A DNA stretch of 64,000 bases from Bacteroides caecigallinarum (GCF_021531075.1 NZ_JADYTJ010000010.1:1-64000), one strand, 5' to 3'; positions 25,183 through 33,563 are shown, counted from the first letter of the stretch. The notes: generated from the letters alone by a model not told the origin. Numbers and translations: made by a program.

Positions 25183-25929
25183 TCAGTCTTCATCGTTCTT
25201 TGGCAGAGCTGCAAGAGCTTCGGCTGCCGAGAGGATATTGTTGTTTACGGTATCTTCTATCACATGTCCGTCACGCAGGCGAATGTTGCGACTACTGTAC
25301 ATTGCCAGTTCAGGATTGTGTGTAACGAATATTATAGTTCTTCCTTCGGCGTGTAGTTTCTGGAAGAGTACAAGTATCTCAAACGATGTGCGTGTATCAA
25401 GGTTACCTGTAGCCTCGTCTGCCAGGATTACAGCAGGGTTGTTTACCAGTGCTCTGGCTATAGCCACACGCTGCATCTGTCCTCCTGACATCTGGTTCGA
25501 CTTGTGCTCCAGTCTGTCTCCCAATCCCACTGCCATCAGTGCCTCTATGGCTCTTCTGCGTCTTTCAGCGGCAGAAACTGACGGATTGTACATCAGTGGC
25601 AATTCTACGTTTTCCACCGCAGTGGTTTTAGGCAGAAGATTGTAGTTCTGGAATACGAAACCTATTTTTCTGTTTCTCAGTACAGCCCTTTGCGGTTTGC
25701 TCATTGTCCTTACCGATACTCCGTCCAGAAGATATTCGCCGCTTGTAGGTGTGTCCAGACATCCAAGTGTGTTCAGCAAAGTTGATTTACCCGAGCCTGA
25801 TGTTCCCATGATAGTGACAAACTCGCCCTCGTTTATGCTGAATGATACTCCCCTGAGCGCATGTACCGTTTCGTCTCCCACACGGAAGTTTCGTTTTATG
25901 TTCTGTAATTCGATTACTGTCTTGCTCAT
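25183..25929 (-). CDS. MacB-type ABC transporter ATP-binding protein
   Basis: A 248-residue ATPase that powers the adjacent permease. Walker A is [12 protein letters not shown], the Q-loop lies in FVFQNYNLLPKTT, the signature is MSGGQMQRVAIARAL and Walker B is VILADEATGNLD, followed by the H-loop IIFVTHNPE. The C-terminal 25 residues are a short tail without a membrane helix, unlike fused MacB. It lies 14 bases after the adaptor gene and 25 before the permease gene. Confidence 0.95.
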   Translation of the reverse strand: MSKTVIELQNIKRNFRVGDETVHALRGVSFSINEGEFVTIMGTSGSGKSTLLNTLGCLDTPTSGEYLLDGVSVRTMSKPQRAVLRNRKIGFVFQNYNLLPKTTAVENVELPLMYNPSVSAAERRRRAIEALMAVGLGDRLEHKSNQMSGGQMQRVAIARALVNNPAVILADEATGNLDTRTSFEILVLFQKLHAEGRTIIFVTHNPELAMYSSRNIRLRDGHVIEDTVNNNILSAAEALAALPKNDED

Positions 25930-25943
25930 GGTGATTAATCCTT

Positions 25944-27158
25944 TTACTTAGATTGTTTTTTCTTGTTTCTGTCTGGAGGTCCCGGCATGAATGGATTTTG
26001 TTCGCCTCCTTCTTCGCTCATTTCCGGCATTTCACCTTTTACTATTGTTTCTGTTATGATTTCAGTTCCTTCGCTGATGCCCGAAACTATTTCAGTGTTT
26101 GAACCGTCGCTCATACCGGTCTTGACAGGGTGTGCAATAATTGATGTCGCGTCCATTGTCCATACTTTCTTTTGAGAGTTGCAGTCCTTTATGACTTTTC
26201 CTCCTGCCAGTTTCTTGTCAGGTATAAATCGGAGAGCCTTGTTCGGTACTACAAGAACATTTTCGCGTGTATCTGTAAAGATTGTTACGTTGGCTGTAAG
26301 TCTTGGTTTCAGTTTCAAATCAGGATTATCGGCTGTGATTACTACCTCGTATGTCACGACGGTTTCAGATGTAGAGCTGGTAGACGAACTTGTACTGTTG
26401 GTACTTCCCAGACGAATCTGTTTTACTCTTCCTTCGAACACATCATTCGGATAGGCGTCTACAGTAAATGTAACTCTTGCACTGTCTTTTACTCCGGCTA
26501 TATCTGCTTCGTCCACATCTGCCACTACCTGCATCTTTGTCAGGTCGGCTGCGATAGTGAATAGGGTCGGAGTCTCGAAACCTGAAGCCACAGTCTGTCC
26601 GGCTTCCACTTCGCGGCTTGTCACTACACCGTCTATAGGCGATGTGATGGTGGTGTACGACAGATTTCTCTGTGCTTTAGCCAGTGCTGCCTTGCTTTGG
26701 TCGTATGTACTTTTTGCACGGCGGTAGTTGTATTCGTACTGTTCGTATTCGGTGTCGCTGATAAGTTGTTTTTCGTGCAGAGTCTTGTTTCTCTCGTAAA
26801 GTTTCTCCTGATACATATATTCTGCTTCTGCACCGTCGTATGTAGCTTGCGCCGACTGAAGATCGCTTATAAGCGTCACACGGTCCATTTCGGCTATTAC
26901 TTCTCCCGCTTTAACCACTGAGTTGTAGTCAACATAAATCTTGTCGATGATACCTGATACTTGGGTACCGACTTCTACTTCTGTTACCGGTTCTATAGTA
27001 CCAGTAGCTGTAATGGAATTACTTATTGTTCCCTTATGTACTGCCGAAGTGGCAAAACTTATAGTCTGGTTTGATTTTTTTCCACCGAATATCCACAGTC
27101 CTGCTCCTGCAAGTACTATTATGGCAGCTGCGCTGATGAAAACTTTTTTCTTGTTCAT
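25944..27158 (-). CDS. MacA-like periplasmic adaptor (HlyD family)
   Basis: A 404-residue membrane-fusion protein. An N-terminal signal anchor (VFISAAAIIVLAGAGLWIFG) is followed by the lipoyl/beta-barrel start TGTIEPVTEVEVGTQVSGII, an alpha-helical hairpin (residues about 85-160), and the return ITSPIDGVVTSREVEAGQTV. It links the ABC permease in the inner membrane to TolC. The C-terminal tail is Gly/Glu/Pro-rich and ends in lysines, a likely flexible end. It lies between tolC and the ATPase gene in one operon. Confidence 0.94.
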   Translation of the reverse strand: MNKKKVFISAAAIIVLAGAGLWIFGGKKSNQTISFATSAVHKGTISNSITATGTIEPVTEVEVGTQVSGIIDKIYVDYNSVVKAGEVIAEMDRVTLISDLQSAQATYDGAEAEYMYQEKLYERNKTLHEKQLISDTEYEQYEYNYRRAKSTYDQSKAALAKAQRNLSYTTITSPIDGVVTSREVEAGQTVASGFETPTLFTIAADLTKMQVVADVDEADIAGVKDSARVTFTVDAYPNDVFEGRVKQIRLGSTNSTSSSTSSTSETVVTYEVVITADNPDLKLKPRLTANVTIFTDTRENVLVVPNKALRFIPDKKLAGGKVIKDCNSQKKVWTMDATSIIAHPVKTGMSDGSNTEIVSGISEGTEIITETIVKGEMPEMSEEGGEQNPFMPGPPDRNKKKQSK

Positions 27159-27208
27159 ATCTAGTTATTTTACCGTTTGTTCTTTATAATAAAGTTGTTT
27201 CCCTTTGT

Positions 27209-28552
27209 TTAAAGTTTAATTTCATTTCCCGCATAGAAATCAAGTAATGCTCTGTCGAGAATAGCCATATATTTGGCCTGTACACGCTGTTGTTGTGCGC
27301 TAAGCAGATTGTTCTTCTCTGTGAGCAGTTCAACAGTGTTTTTTATGCCTAAGTTAAACTGTTCGTTCACCATGTCGAAACTGGTCTGGCAACTTTCAAG
27401 TTTGCTGTTTGCAGCCTCATATTGTTGCTGTGCGTTCAGGGCGTCAAGCCAAAGGGTTTCTATGGTTGAATACAGTTCCTTTTGTTTGTTTATCAAATCC
27501 AGTTGTGATGAACTGTAAGTGATCTGTGCTTTCTGTACGGCGCTTTTTGTCTGTCTGTTGTTGAAAATAGGAATGCTAAGGTTTATACCTATCATATTGT
27601 TCCATCCATATTTCATCTGCTCAGCCCAGTTGTTTGTGCTGGCATTGTTTGTCATACTTGATGTTGAGGCTGATAGACTGATGGTAGGCAGATATCCAGC
27701 TTTTGCGGTTTTTATACCCAGCTTTGCATTGTCTATGCTCAACTTACTGCTTTGTATTTCCGGTCTTGAAGTCAAGGCTGTGTTGTAGACATCTATCTGG
27801 TTTGGCAGAGCGGCCATAACATCTTCATCGTTCAGTTCCGGAAGGTCTAGAATCATTTCCGTAGTGCCGTCCAGTTCAAGCAACTGTTTCAGCTGGAGCT
27901 TGTAGTTCCTCAGTGAACTTTCAGCTGTTACCAACTGATATTTGTCATTGCTAGCCTGAGCCTGAAGTTGTGCTACGTCAGATTTTGACAGGCTTCCTTC
28001 ATTGAAAAGTTCAACGGCGCGTTTGTATGTAGCCTCACTCACTTCAAGTGTGTTTTTATTAATCTCTACAGATTCGTTGGCATAAAGAATTTGTACGAAA
28101 AGTTTTGTGATTTCTTCCTGCAACATGTTTTCGGTTTCTGCTACAGACAGACCAGCTATTTCCTTGTTTGTTTTCTGCTGCTTAATGTTGTTCAGTCGCT
28201 GTCCGCCGTTCCACAAAGTCCATTGAGCGCTCAGGTTGTAGCTTCCGTTGTAAGTGTTATTGCTGTTACTTGTGATAATTTCTGTACCGCTCACGGTTGC
28301 ACTGTTTTCCTGATACGGACGGTTTACCAGATTATGTCCCGTAGAGAAAGACAGGCTTGGGAACAGCGATGCCTTAGCGCTTTTCACATCTACATCAGCT
28401 TCCTCTAGCGAGAGCTTGTTCTGCTGCAGCTGTATGTTTTTCTCCAGAGCATAGTCAATGCAGTCCTGCAGACTCCACGTCTTGTTGTCCTGTGCGTAAA
28501 GTCCTGTGCTTGAACCTAAAACTGCGATAATGAATAAATCTCTTTGTCTCAT
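27209..28552 (-). CDS. TolC family outer-membrane efflux protein
   Basis: A 447-residue outer-membrane channel. A signal peptide (FIIAVLGSSTGLYAQ) is followed by WSLQDCIDYALEKNIQLQQ, the usual start of TolC proteins, and two structural repeats of long helices with the GYLPTISLSAS-type strand region near the middle. It is the first gene of the four-gene exporter operon, which is common for Bacteroidetes pumps. The promoter with -33 and -7 elements lies 35-66 bases upstream. Confidence 0.94.
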   Translation of the reverse strand: MRQRDLFIIAVLGSSTGLYAQDNKTWSLQDCIDYALEKNIQLQQNKLSLEEADVDVKSAKASLFPSLSFSTGHNLVNRPYQENSATVSGTEIITSNSNNTYNGSYNLSAQWTLWNGGQRLNNIKQQKTNKEIAGLSVAETENMLQEEITKLFVQILYANESVEINKNTLEVSEATYKRAVELFNEGSLSKSDVAQLQAQASNDKYQLVTAESSLRNYKLQLKQLLELDGTTEMILDLPELNDEDVMAALPNQIDVYNTALTSRPEIQSSKLSIDNAKLGIKTAKAGYLPTISLSASTSSMTNNASTNNWAEQMKYGWNNMIGINLSIPIFNNRQTKSAVQKAQITYSSSQLDLINKQKELYSTIETLWLDALNAQQQYEAANSKLESCQTSFDMVNEQFNLGIKNTVELLTEKNNLLSAQQQRVQAKYMAILDRALLDFYAGNEIKL

Positions 28553-28586
28553 ATTGTTTACTGTTATCTCTATTTCTTTTCTGAGG

Positions 28587-28618
28587 CAAAATTATTCCTT
28601 ATATAACACATAGTCAAA
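28587..28618 (-). promoter_or_regulatory. Promoter of the TolC-MacAB exporter operon
   Basis: On the minus strand TTTG (28615-28618) and TAATTTTG (28587-28594) are separated by 20 bases, a full match to the Bacteroidetes -33/-7 pattern. Confidence 0.65.
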
Positions 28619-28655
28619 AAAGATAGATTTGGCAAAGAAATGTATGGACAAAACC

Positions 28656-28685
28656 TTGGTTTTTCACGATAAATCATTTACTTTG
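28656..28685 (+). promoter_or_regulatory. Promoter of the DUF4492-cydAB operon
   Basis: TTG at 28656-28658, 19 bases, then TTACTTTG at 28678-28685, one mismatch to TAnnTTTG. It lies 31 bases before the first ATG of the operon. Confidence 0.55.
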
Positions 28686-28716
28686 TAATCATTATAAAAA
28701 TATACACTTGTTAATT

Positions 28717-28938
28717 ATGAATATAATTGGAATTTATAGATTTTATGTAGACGGATTCAAGTCGATGACTACAGGACGTATACTTTGGCTTATAATTCTG
28801 GTGAAACTATTTGTTATGTTCTTTATTATAAAACTGTTCTTTTTCCCTTCTTTCCTTAAAGATAAGACAACTGAAGAAAAACAGAATTATGTAGGCAATG
28901 AACTGATTATACGGGCATCGGATTCTGATACTAAATAA
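28717..28938 (+). CDS. DUF4492 small membrane protein linked to cydAB
   Basis: A 73-residue protein beginning MNIIGIYRFYVDGFKSMT, with one hydrophobic helix (LIILVKLFVMFFIIKLFFF) and a charged C-terminus. The DUF4492 family is found beside cytochrome bd genes in Bacteroidales, so it may be a small accessory or assembly subunit like CydX, although it is not similar to CydX by sequence. A TTG nine bases upstream is a possible but less likely start. cydA begins 32 bases after its stop. Confidence 0.88.
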   Translation: MNIIGIYRFYVDGFKSMTTGRILWLIILVKLFVMFFIIKLFFFPSFLKDKTTEEKQNYVGNELIIRASDSDTK

Positions 28939-28970
28939 CTAATCAAACTAACTTAATAAAACTTTATTTT

Positions 28971-30473
28971 ATGATTGAAGCTATTGACACTTCTTTGATT
29001 GACTGGTCGAGGGCACAGTTTGCTCTGACGGCCATGTATCACTGGCTGTTTGTACCTCTTACACTCGGTCTTGCCGTGATAATGGGAACAATGGAAACTG
29101 TTTATTACCGTACAGGGAATGAGTTCTGGAAACGTACGGCCAAGTTCTGGATGAAACTTTTCGGAATAAATTTTGCTGTAGGTGTTGCTACGGGGCTTAT
29201 TCTTGAGTTCCAGTTTGGAACCAACTGGAGTAATTATTCGTGGTTTGTGGGCGATATATTCGGTGCTCCGTTGGCCATTGAAGGAATTCTGGCATTCTTT
29301 ATGGAGGCTACATTCATTGCAGTTATGTTCTTCGGATGGGAGAAGGTGAGCCGCCGTTTCCACCTTGCATCCACATGGCTTACCGGACTTGGAGCGACGA
29401 TTTCGGCATGGTGGATATTGGTCGCCAACTCGTGGATGCAATATCCAGTAGGCATGGAGTTCAATCCTGATACCATGCGTAATGAGATGGTAGATTTCAT
29501 GTCCGTGGCATTTTCGCCTGTAGCAGTAGTGAAATTCTTCCATACAGTTATAAGCAGTTGGATTTTAGGAGCTGTGTTTGTGGTAGGAGTAAGCTGTTGG
29601 TATCTGATAAAGAAACGCGAAAAAGAGTTTGCCAAGGCAAGCATAAAGGTAGCTTCAGCCGTAGGTTTGTTTGCGTCGATTGTTACGGCTGCAACCGGTG
29701 ACCAGTCGGCATATCAGGTGGCACAGGTACAGCCTATGAAACTGGCGTCAATGGAAGCGCTTTATGACGGAAGCTCGCATGCTCCTCTCACTGTGGTAGG
29801 TCCGGTTGAGATACCTGAGATGCTTTCCGTTCTTGCCACACACAGTACAGACGGATTTGTTCCCGGTATAAATGATATAATGAAAGGAGGATATGAGCTG
29901 GCTGATGGTTCCAAAGCGCTTTCTGTGGATGAAAAGGTAGAACGTGGAAAGACGGCAATCAAGGCGTTGGCGGATTACAGAAAAGCTAAAAAAGAAGGCG
30001 ATTCAGCTGCTATGGAGAAATCACTGAAAGTTCTAGACGAGAATATGCCATATTTCGGTTACGGTTACATTAAGGACACATCCACGCTGGTGCCAAACGT
30101 CGATCTTATGTTCTGGTCATTCCGCGTGATGGTAGGTTTGGGAATGTATTTCATTGTTCTGTTTGCCGTTCTTCTGTTCCTGACATGGAAGAAAACCTGC
30201 AATGTGGATTATCACAACTGGCTTTTGTGGCTGGGAGTGTGTAGTATTCCTCTGGCATATATCGCCAGTCAGGCTGGATGGATTGTGGCAGAAGTTGGAC
30301 GTCAGCCGTGGACCATTCAGGATATGCTGCCTGTGGACGCTGCAATATCAAGACTTGAAACCGGCTCTGTGCAGACCACTTTCTTCATATTCCTCATCAT
30401 GTTCACTGTACTTCTGATAGCAGAGATAGGAATAATGCTCAAGGCTATTAAACACGGTCCGGAGGAGAAATAA
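28971..30473 (+). CDS. cydA: Cytochrome bd ubiquinol oxidase subunit I
   Basis: A 500-residue inner-membrane subunit carrying haems b558, b595 and d, which reduces O2 to water using quinol at very low oxygen. The N-terminal helix contains the haem-ligand His24 in AMYHWLFVPLTLG; VKFFHTVISSWILG holds the second conserved His; the quinol Q-loop includes AAtGDQSAYQVAQVQPMK in similar form. The end of the core is GWIVAEVGRQPW. Its presence fits an anaerobe that scavenges traces of oxygen (nanaerobic respiration, described for Bacteroides fragilis). It is co-transcribed with DUF4492 and cydB. Confidence 0.97.
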   Translation: MIEAIDTSLIDWSRAQFALTAMYHWLFVPLTLGLAVIMGTMETVYYRTGNEFWKRTAKFWMKLFGINFAVGVATGLILEFQFGTNWSNYSWFVGDIFGAPLAIEGILAFFMEATFIAVMFFGWEKVSRRFHLASTWLTGLGATISAWWILVANSWMQYPVGMEFNPDTMRNEMVDFMSVAFSPVAVVKFFHTVISSWILGAVFVVGVSCWYLIKKREKEFAKASIKVASAVGLFASIVTAATGDQSAYQVAQVQPMKLASMEALYDGSSHAPLTVVGPVEIPEMLSVLATHSTDGFVPGINDIMKGGYELADGSKALSVDEKVERGKTAIKALADYRKAKKEGDSAAMEKSLKVLDENMPYFGYGYIKDTSTLVPNVDLMFWSFRVMVGLGMYFIVLFAVLLFLTWKKTCNVDYHNWLLWLGVCSIPLAYIASQAGWIVAEVGRQPWTIQDMLPVDAAISRLETGSVQTTFFIFLIMFTVLLIAEIGIMLKAIKHGPEEK

Positions 30474-30510
30474 CATTATATTCTTTTGATAAATATTACT
30501 TACATTCGAT

Positions 30511-31662
30511 ATGGAATCTACATATATATTCTTACAGCACTATTGGTGGTTTATAGTATCACTGCTTGGTGCATTACTGGTGTTCCTGCTATTCGTGCAG
30601 GGAGGAAATTCTTTGATTTACCGTATAGGACAGACCGAAGAAGAGAGAAAGATGCTTGTAAACTCAACAGGCAGAAAGTGGGAATTCACGTTTACTACTC
30701 TTGTAACCTTCGGAGGAGCATTCTTCGCGTCCTTCCCGTTGTTCTACAGCACAAGTTTCGGCGGAGCATACTGGCTGTGGATGATAATACTATTCACTTT
30801 TGTGCTTCAGGCAGTGTCGTACGAGTTTCAGTCCAAACTGGGCAATCTGCTTGGTCAGCGTACATACAGATACTTCCTTATGCTGAACGGTGTTATGGGA
30901 CCTCTGCTTCTCGGTATGGCTGTTTCTACATTCTTTTATGGTTCAAACTTCGAGGTGACTAAGGATAATCTTACTGAACTAGGTATGCCTGTCATCAGTT
31001 CGTGGTCCAACGGATGGCACGGGCTTGACGCCTTTGCTGAACCGTGGAATCTAGTGCTCGGTATGGCTGTATTTTTCCTGGCAAGACTTCTTGGAGGGAT
31101 GTATTTCATCAATAATATAGATAATGAAGCGATAAATACCTGCTGCCGCCGACAGTTGGTTTCTGATGCAGTGCCTTTCCTTCTGTTCTTCCTGGCATAC
31201 GTTATACGCACATTGCTGAAAGACGGATTTGCCGTGAATCCGGAAACTCAGGCGATAGTGATGGAGCCGTACAAATATTTCAACAATTTTGTTGATATGC
31301 CATATCTTCTTGTTCTGTTCCTGATAGGTGTGGTTTGCGTATTGTATGGCTTGGGCAAGAGTATATTGGTTTCAACATACAAGAAAGGTATATGGTTTTC
31401 AGGCGTAGGCACAGTGTTGACAGTTCTTGCTTTATTGCTTGTTGTAGGATATAACAATACAGCCTACTATCCTTCACTGACAGATATGCAGAGTTCACTT
31501 ACTATATCAAACAGCTGTTCCAGTCTGTTCACTCTGAAGACTATGGCATATGTTTCTATTCTTGTTCCTTTCGTATTGGCGTATATCTTCTATGCATGGC
31601 GTGCAATCGACCGTAAATCGATTACTGCAGATGAGATAAAGAATGACGATCATGCATATTGA
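30511..31662 (+). CDS. cydB: Cytochrome bd ubiquinol oxidase subunit II
   Basis: A 383-residue membrane protein with about eight or nine helices, the structural partner of CydA. The start (YWWFIVSLLGALLVFLLFVQ) and the blocks FGGAFFASFPLFYSTSF and YEFQSKLG are typical of the family. It lies 37 bases after cydA. A strong hairpin follows the stop. No cydC or cydD assembly-transporter gene is nearby. Confidence 0.95.
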   Translation: MESTYIFLQHYWWFIVSLLGALLVFLLFVQGGNSLIYRIGQTEEERKMLVNSTGRKWEFTFTTLVTFGGAFFASFPLFYSTSFGGAYWLWMIILFTFVLQAVSYEFQSKLGNLLGQRTYRYFLMLNGVMGPLLLGMAVSTFFYGSNFEVTKDNLTELGMPVISSWSNGWHGLDAFAEPWNLVLGMAVFFLARLLGGMYFINNIDNEAINTCCRRQLVSDAVPFLLFFLAYVIRTLLKDGFAVNPETQAIVMEPYKYFNNFVDMPYLLVLFLIGVVCVLYGLGKSILVSTYKKGIWFSGVGTVLTVLALLLVVGYNNTAYYPSLTDMQSSLTISNSCSSLFTLKTMAYVSILVPFVLAYIFYAWRAIDRKSITADEIKNDDHAY

Positions 31663-31689
31663 TACTTGATTCAGAGAAACATATAACAG

Positions 31690-31742
31690 AATGTGCCGGA
31701 CAGCAGCTTTTCCTTATAGCTGTTTCCGGCACATTTTGTTTT
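31690..31742 (+). terminator. Terminator of the cydAB operon
   Basis: AATGTGCCGGA (31690-31700) and TCCGGCACATT (31725-31735) form a perfect 11-bp GC-rich stem, with inner CAGC/GCTG pairing and TTGTTTT behind it. Confidence 0.85.
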
Positions 31743-31748
31743 AGGAAT

Positions 31749-31784
31749 ATCACATTTCGTTTTGGTAAATCACATTTCGTTTTG
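31749..31784 (+). repeat. Two direct 16-bp repeats, 20-bp period
   Basis: ATCACATTTCGTTTTG occurs at 31749-31764 and again at 31769-31784, with exactly two turns of helix between them. It lies between the cydB terminator and the end of trx (minus strand). A tandem protein-binding site is possible; no known operator is recognised. Confidence 0.55.
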
Positions 31785-31796
31785 TGTTAAAAAGTC

Positions 31797-32162
31797 TTAT
31801 CCTAGAAGCACTTTCTGTATAGCATCCTTCAATGTTGGCTTCGGCATTGCACCCTGAGCCATCTGTGGGGCACCTGTCATAGGAACGAAGAGCAATGTAG
31901 GTACACTGCGTATTGCAAACAGTCCTGCCAGTTCTTCTTCCTGGTCAACATCTATCTTGTAGATATCTATCTTTCCGTCGTATTCCTCAGCCAGTTCATC
32001 CAGCACAGGAGCCAGCATCTTGCAAGGTCCGCACCATGTGGCATAGAAGTCTATCAGCGCGGGGCGCTCACCCAGGAACTTCCATTCGTTAGGGTTAGCT
32101 TCATAGTTGGCTACTTTATTCAGGAATTCTTCTTTAGTCAGATGTTTTGCTTTCATAATCAA
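31797..32162 (-). CDS. trxA: Thioredoxin
   Basis: A 121-residue thioredoxin. The redox-active CGPC is Cys44-Cys47 in FYATWCGPCKMLAPVLDEL, and the cis-Pro loop is IRSVPTLLFVP. It reduces protein disulfides such as those of peroxiredoxins and ribonucleotide reductase. Met3 is an alternative start (MKAKHLTKEEF). It is the second gene after a DUF2892 protein and is divergent from oxyR, so oxidative-stress control is likely. Confidence 0.95.
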   Translation of the reverse strand: MIMKAKHLTKEEFLNKVANYEANPNEWKFLGERPALIDFYATWCGPCKMLAPVLDELAEEYDGKIDIYKIDVDQEEELAGLFAIRSVPTLLFVPMTGAPQMAQGAMPKPTLKDAIQKVLLG

Positions 32163-32201
32163 TCATTATTTATGTGTTATTACTTCATTATTTATACTTC
32201 T

Positions 32202-32441
32202 TTATTTGTTAGGATCGTATGTCTTTACCATATCCTTATATATAGATTTCGTCTTTTGGCTTGTTCCGCATTCGCCTCCAGAGCAACAGCACGACCAGTT
32301 TATGACAGCCATGAATGCCAGCAGCAATCCAAGAGTTGTGAGAAATTGGTCACCGGAGTAAATACCGTATATCGCGAATCCGGCTCCGGACAGAAGTCTT
32401 ATTAATCTTAGTATGTCCCAGTTTCTTAATAATTCGTTCAT
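32202..32441 (-). CDS. YgaP-like DUF2892 membrane protein, cysteine-rich tail
   Basis: A 79-residue protein with two hydrophobic helices (LIRLLSGAGFAIYGIYSG; FLTTLGLLLAFMAVINW) followed by the cluster WSCCCSGGECG. The helical pair matches the DUF2892 family (the membrane part of YgaP). Four cysteines right after the second helix could bind a metal or be a redox site at the membrane surface. It leads the operon with thioredoxin, which supports a thiol-redox role by inference. Confidence 0.8.
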   Translation of the reverse strand: MNELLRNWDILRLIRLLSGAGFAIYGIYSGDQFLTTLGLLLAFMAVINWSCCCSGGECGTSQKTKSIYKDMVKTYDPNK

Positions 32442-32468
32442 GGTAGTAATTGTTTATTGTTTCTGATG

Positions 32469-32499
32469 CAAAAGTATGCCACTTTCGCTACACCGACAA
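32469..32499 (-). promoter_or_regulatory. Promoter of the DUF2892-trx operon
   Basis: On the minus strand TTG (32497-32499), 20 bases, then TACTTTTG (32469-32476), a perfect -7. Its -33 touches the edge of the OxyR-like operator at 32499-32534. Confidence 0.6.
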
Positions 32500-32534
32500 C
32501 AGATAATTTCTATCTTTGTATAGACAAAATCTAT
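32499..32534 (+). promoter_or_regulatory. OxyR-like operator between trx operon and oxyR
   Basis: The layout is ACAG-N7-CTAT-N6-ATAG-N7-CTAT (quarter sites at 32499, 32510, 32520 and 32531). The E. coli OxyR consensus is ATAG-N7-CTAT-N7-ATAG-N7-CTAT, so all but one quarter-site base fit and the central spacer is one base short. It overlaps the -7 element of oxyR and abuts the -33 of the divergent trx promoter, which would fit autorepression plus activation of trx. Confidence 0.55.
32511..32518 (+). promoter_or_regulatory. -7 promoter element of oxyR
   Basis: TATCTTTG, a perfect TAnnTTTG, 23 bases before the oxyR ATG and within the OxyR-like operator. Confidence 0.6.
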
Positions 32535-32540
32535 TGAACC

Positions 32541-33470
32541 ATGAATTTACAACAGATGGAATATATTGTGGCACTCGACAAGTATCGTCATTTCGTACTT
32601 GCTGCCGAGGCATGCGGTGTGACACAGCCCACACTGAGTGCCATGATTCAGAAGCTTGAGGAGGAACTGGACGTGAAGATATTCAGTCGCGACAGAAAGA
32701 ATATTGCACCGACAGCCATTGGAGAGAAAATCATACGTCAGGCCCAGATAGCTCTTAACGAATCGCAGAGGATAAAAGAACTTGTTTCGGACGAAACAGG
32801 TACTATGAAAGGCAGTCTGAGGATAGGAATACTACCTACTATAGCTCCGTATCTTGTTCCGGACTTCATTCATCATTTCCGTGATACACATCCAGATGTG
32901 GATTTATTTATCGATGAAAAGGAAAATGCCTCCCTCGTACGCGAACTTCAATTCGGAAACATAGATATAGCTATTTCCACTCTTCCGGAAGATCGGGAAG
33001 GGATATTTGAAATACCTGTATATATAGAAAAGTTTGTGGCATACTTTTCCTCTGGTTGCAGTCAGGCACAGAAGATTATTGCCAGTGGCAGCCTGCCGGC
33101 CGAGCATATGTGGATTCTGAAGGAAGGACATTGCGTACCGAACGGGGCAATGAATTTCTGCAAAAACAAGGATATCGGAAATCATATTTATGAGGCAGGC
33201 AGCATAGAAACTCTTGTCAGGATAGTGGACCGGAACGGTGGATATACCATTATTCCGGAACTTCATATACCTTTCCTGTCCGATGCTCAGAAGGAAAATG
33301 TTGTACATCTGAATGTTACCCCGCCTGCGCAACGATGTGTTTCTATCCTTATTAAGGACGATTTCATTAGGGAACGTGCCGTAAATGCCGTGCTGGAAAC
33401 ACTGAAATCCATTATTCCGGACTATATGATGGAGGAAAGACTCAGGAAACATAAGATAAAACTCCGGTAG
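32541..33470 (+). CDS. oxyR: Hydrogen-peroxide-inducible transcriptional activator OxyR
   Basis: A LysR-type regulator of 309 residues. The winged helix is at residues 1-60 (LAAEACGVTQPTLSAMIQKLE). In the effector domain Cys198 and Cys207 in EGHCVPNGAMNFC have the same spacing as the redox pair Cys199/Cys208 of E. coli OxyR, so peroxide sensing by disulfide formation is expected. It controls catalase, Dps, AhpCF and thioredoxin genes in Bacteroides. It is divergent from the DUF2892-trx operon across a 99-bp region containing an OxyR-like operator. Confidence 0.95.
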   Translation: MNLQQMEYIVALDKYRHFVLAAEACGVTQPTLSAMIQKLEEELDVKIFSRDRKNIAPTAIGEKIIRQAQIALNESQRIKELVSDETGTMKGSLRIGILPTIAPYLVPDFIHHFRDTHPDVDLFIDEKENASLVRELQFGNIDIAISTLPEDREGIFEIPVYIEKFVAYFSSGCSQAQKIIASGSLPAEHMWILKEGHCVPNGAMNFCKNKDIGNHIYEAGSIETLVRIVDRNGGYTIIPELHIPFLSDAQKENVVHLNVTPPAQRCVSILIKDDFIRERAVNAVLETLKSIIPDYMMEERLRKHKIKLR

Positions 33471-33479
33471 AAAATAGGT

Positions 33480-33563
33480 GTGACACGTTCGTGTTACACG
33501 CGTCACACGTTCGTGTCACATGCGTCACACGTTGGCGTTACTCTCGTTACACGTTCGTGTAAC
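33480..33563 (+). repeat. Four tandem palindromic units with exact 22-bp period
   Basis: Units of 18 bp start at 33480, 33502, 33524 and 33546. Each has the form GT(T/C/G)ACACGTTCGTGT(A/C/T)AC; the fourth, GTTACACGTTCGTGTAAC, is a perfect palindrome apart from its two central bases. The third has GTTGGC in the centre. Linkers are 4 bases (ACGC, ATGC, TCTC). The array follows oxyR by 9 bases. It may be a set of operators on one face of the helix or a transcript hairpin array. Confidence 0.8.

Noticed and set aside
23983-25645. Long plus-strand frames within the ABC exporter genes
   Set aside because: They are antisense to well-conserved permease and ATPase coding sequence and their products have no recognisable motif.
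33480-33563. CRISPR array
   Set aside because: The units are regular, but linkers are only 4 bases, the units are palindromic throughout, and there are no cas genes.
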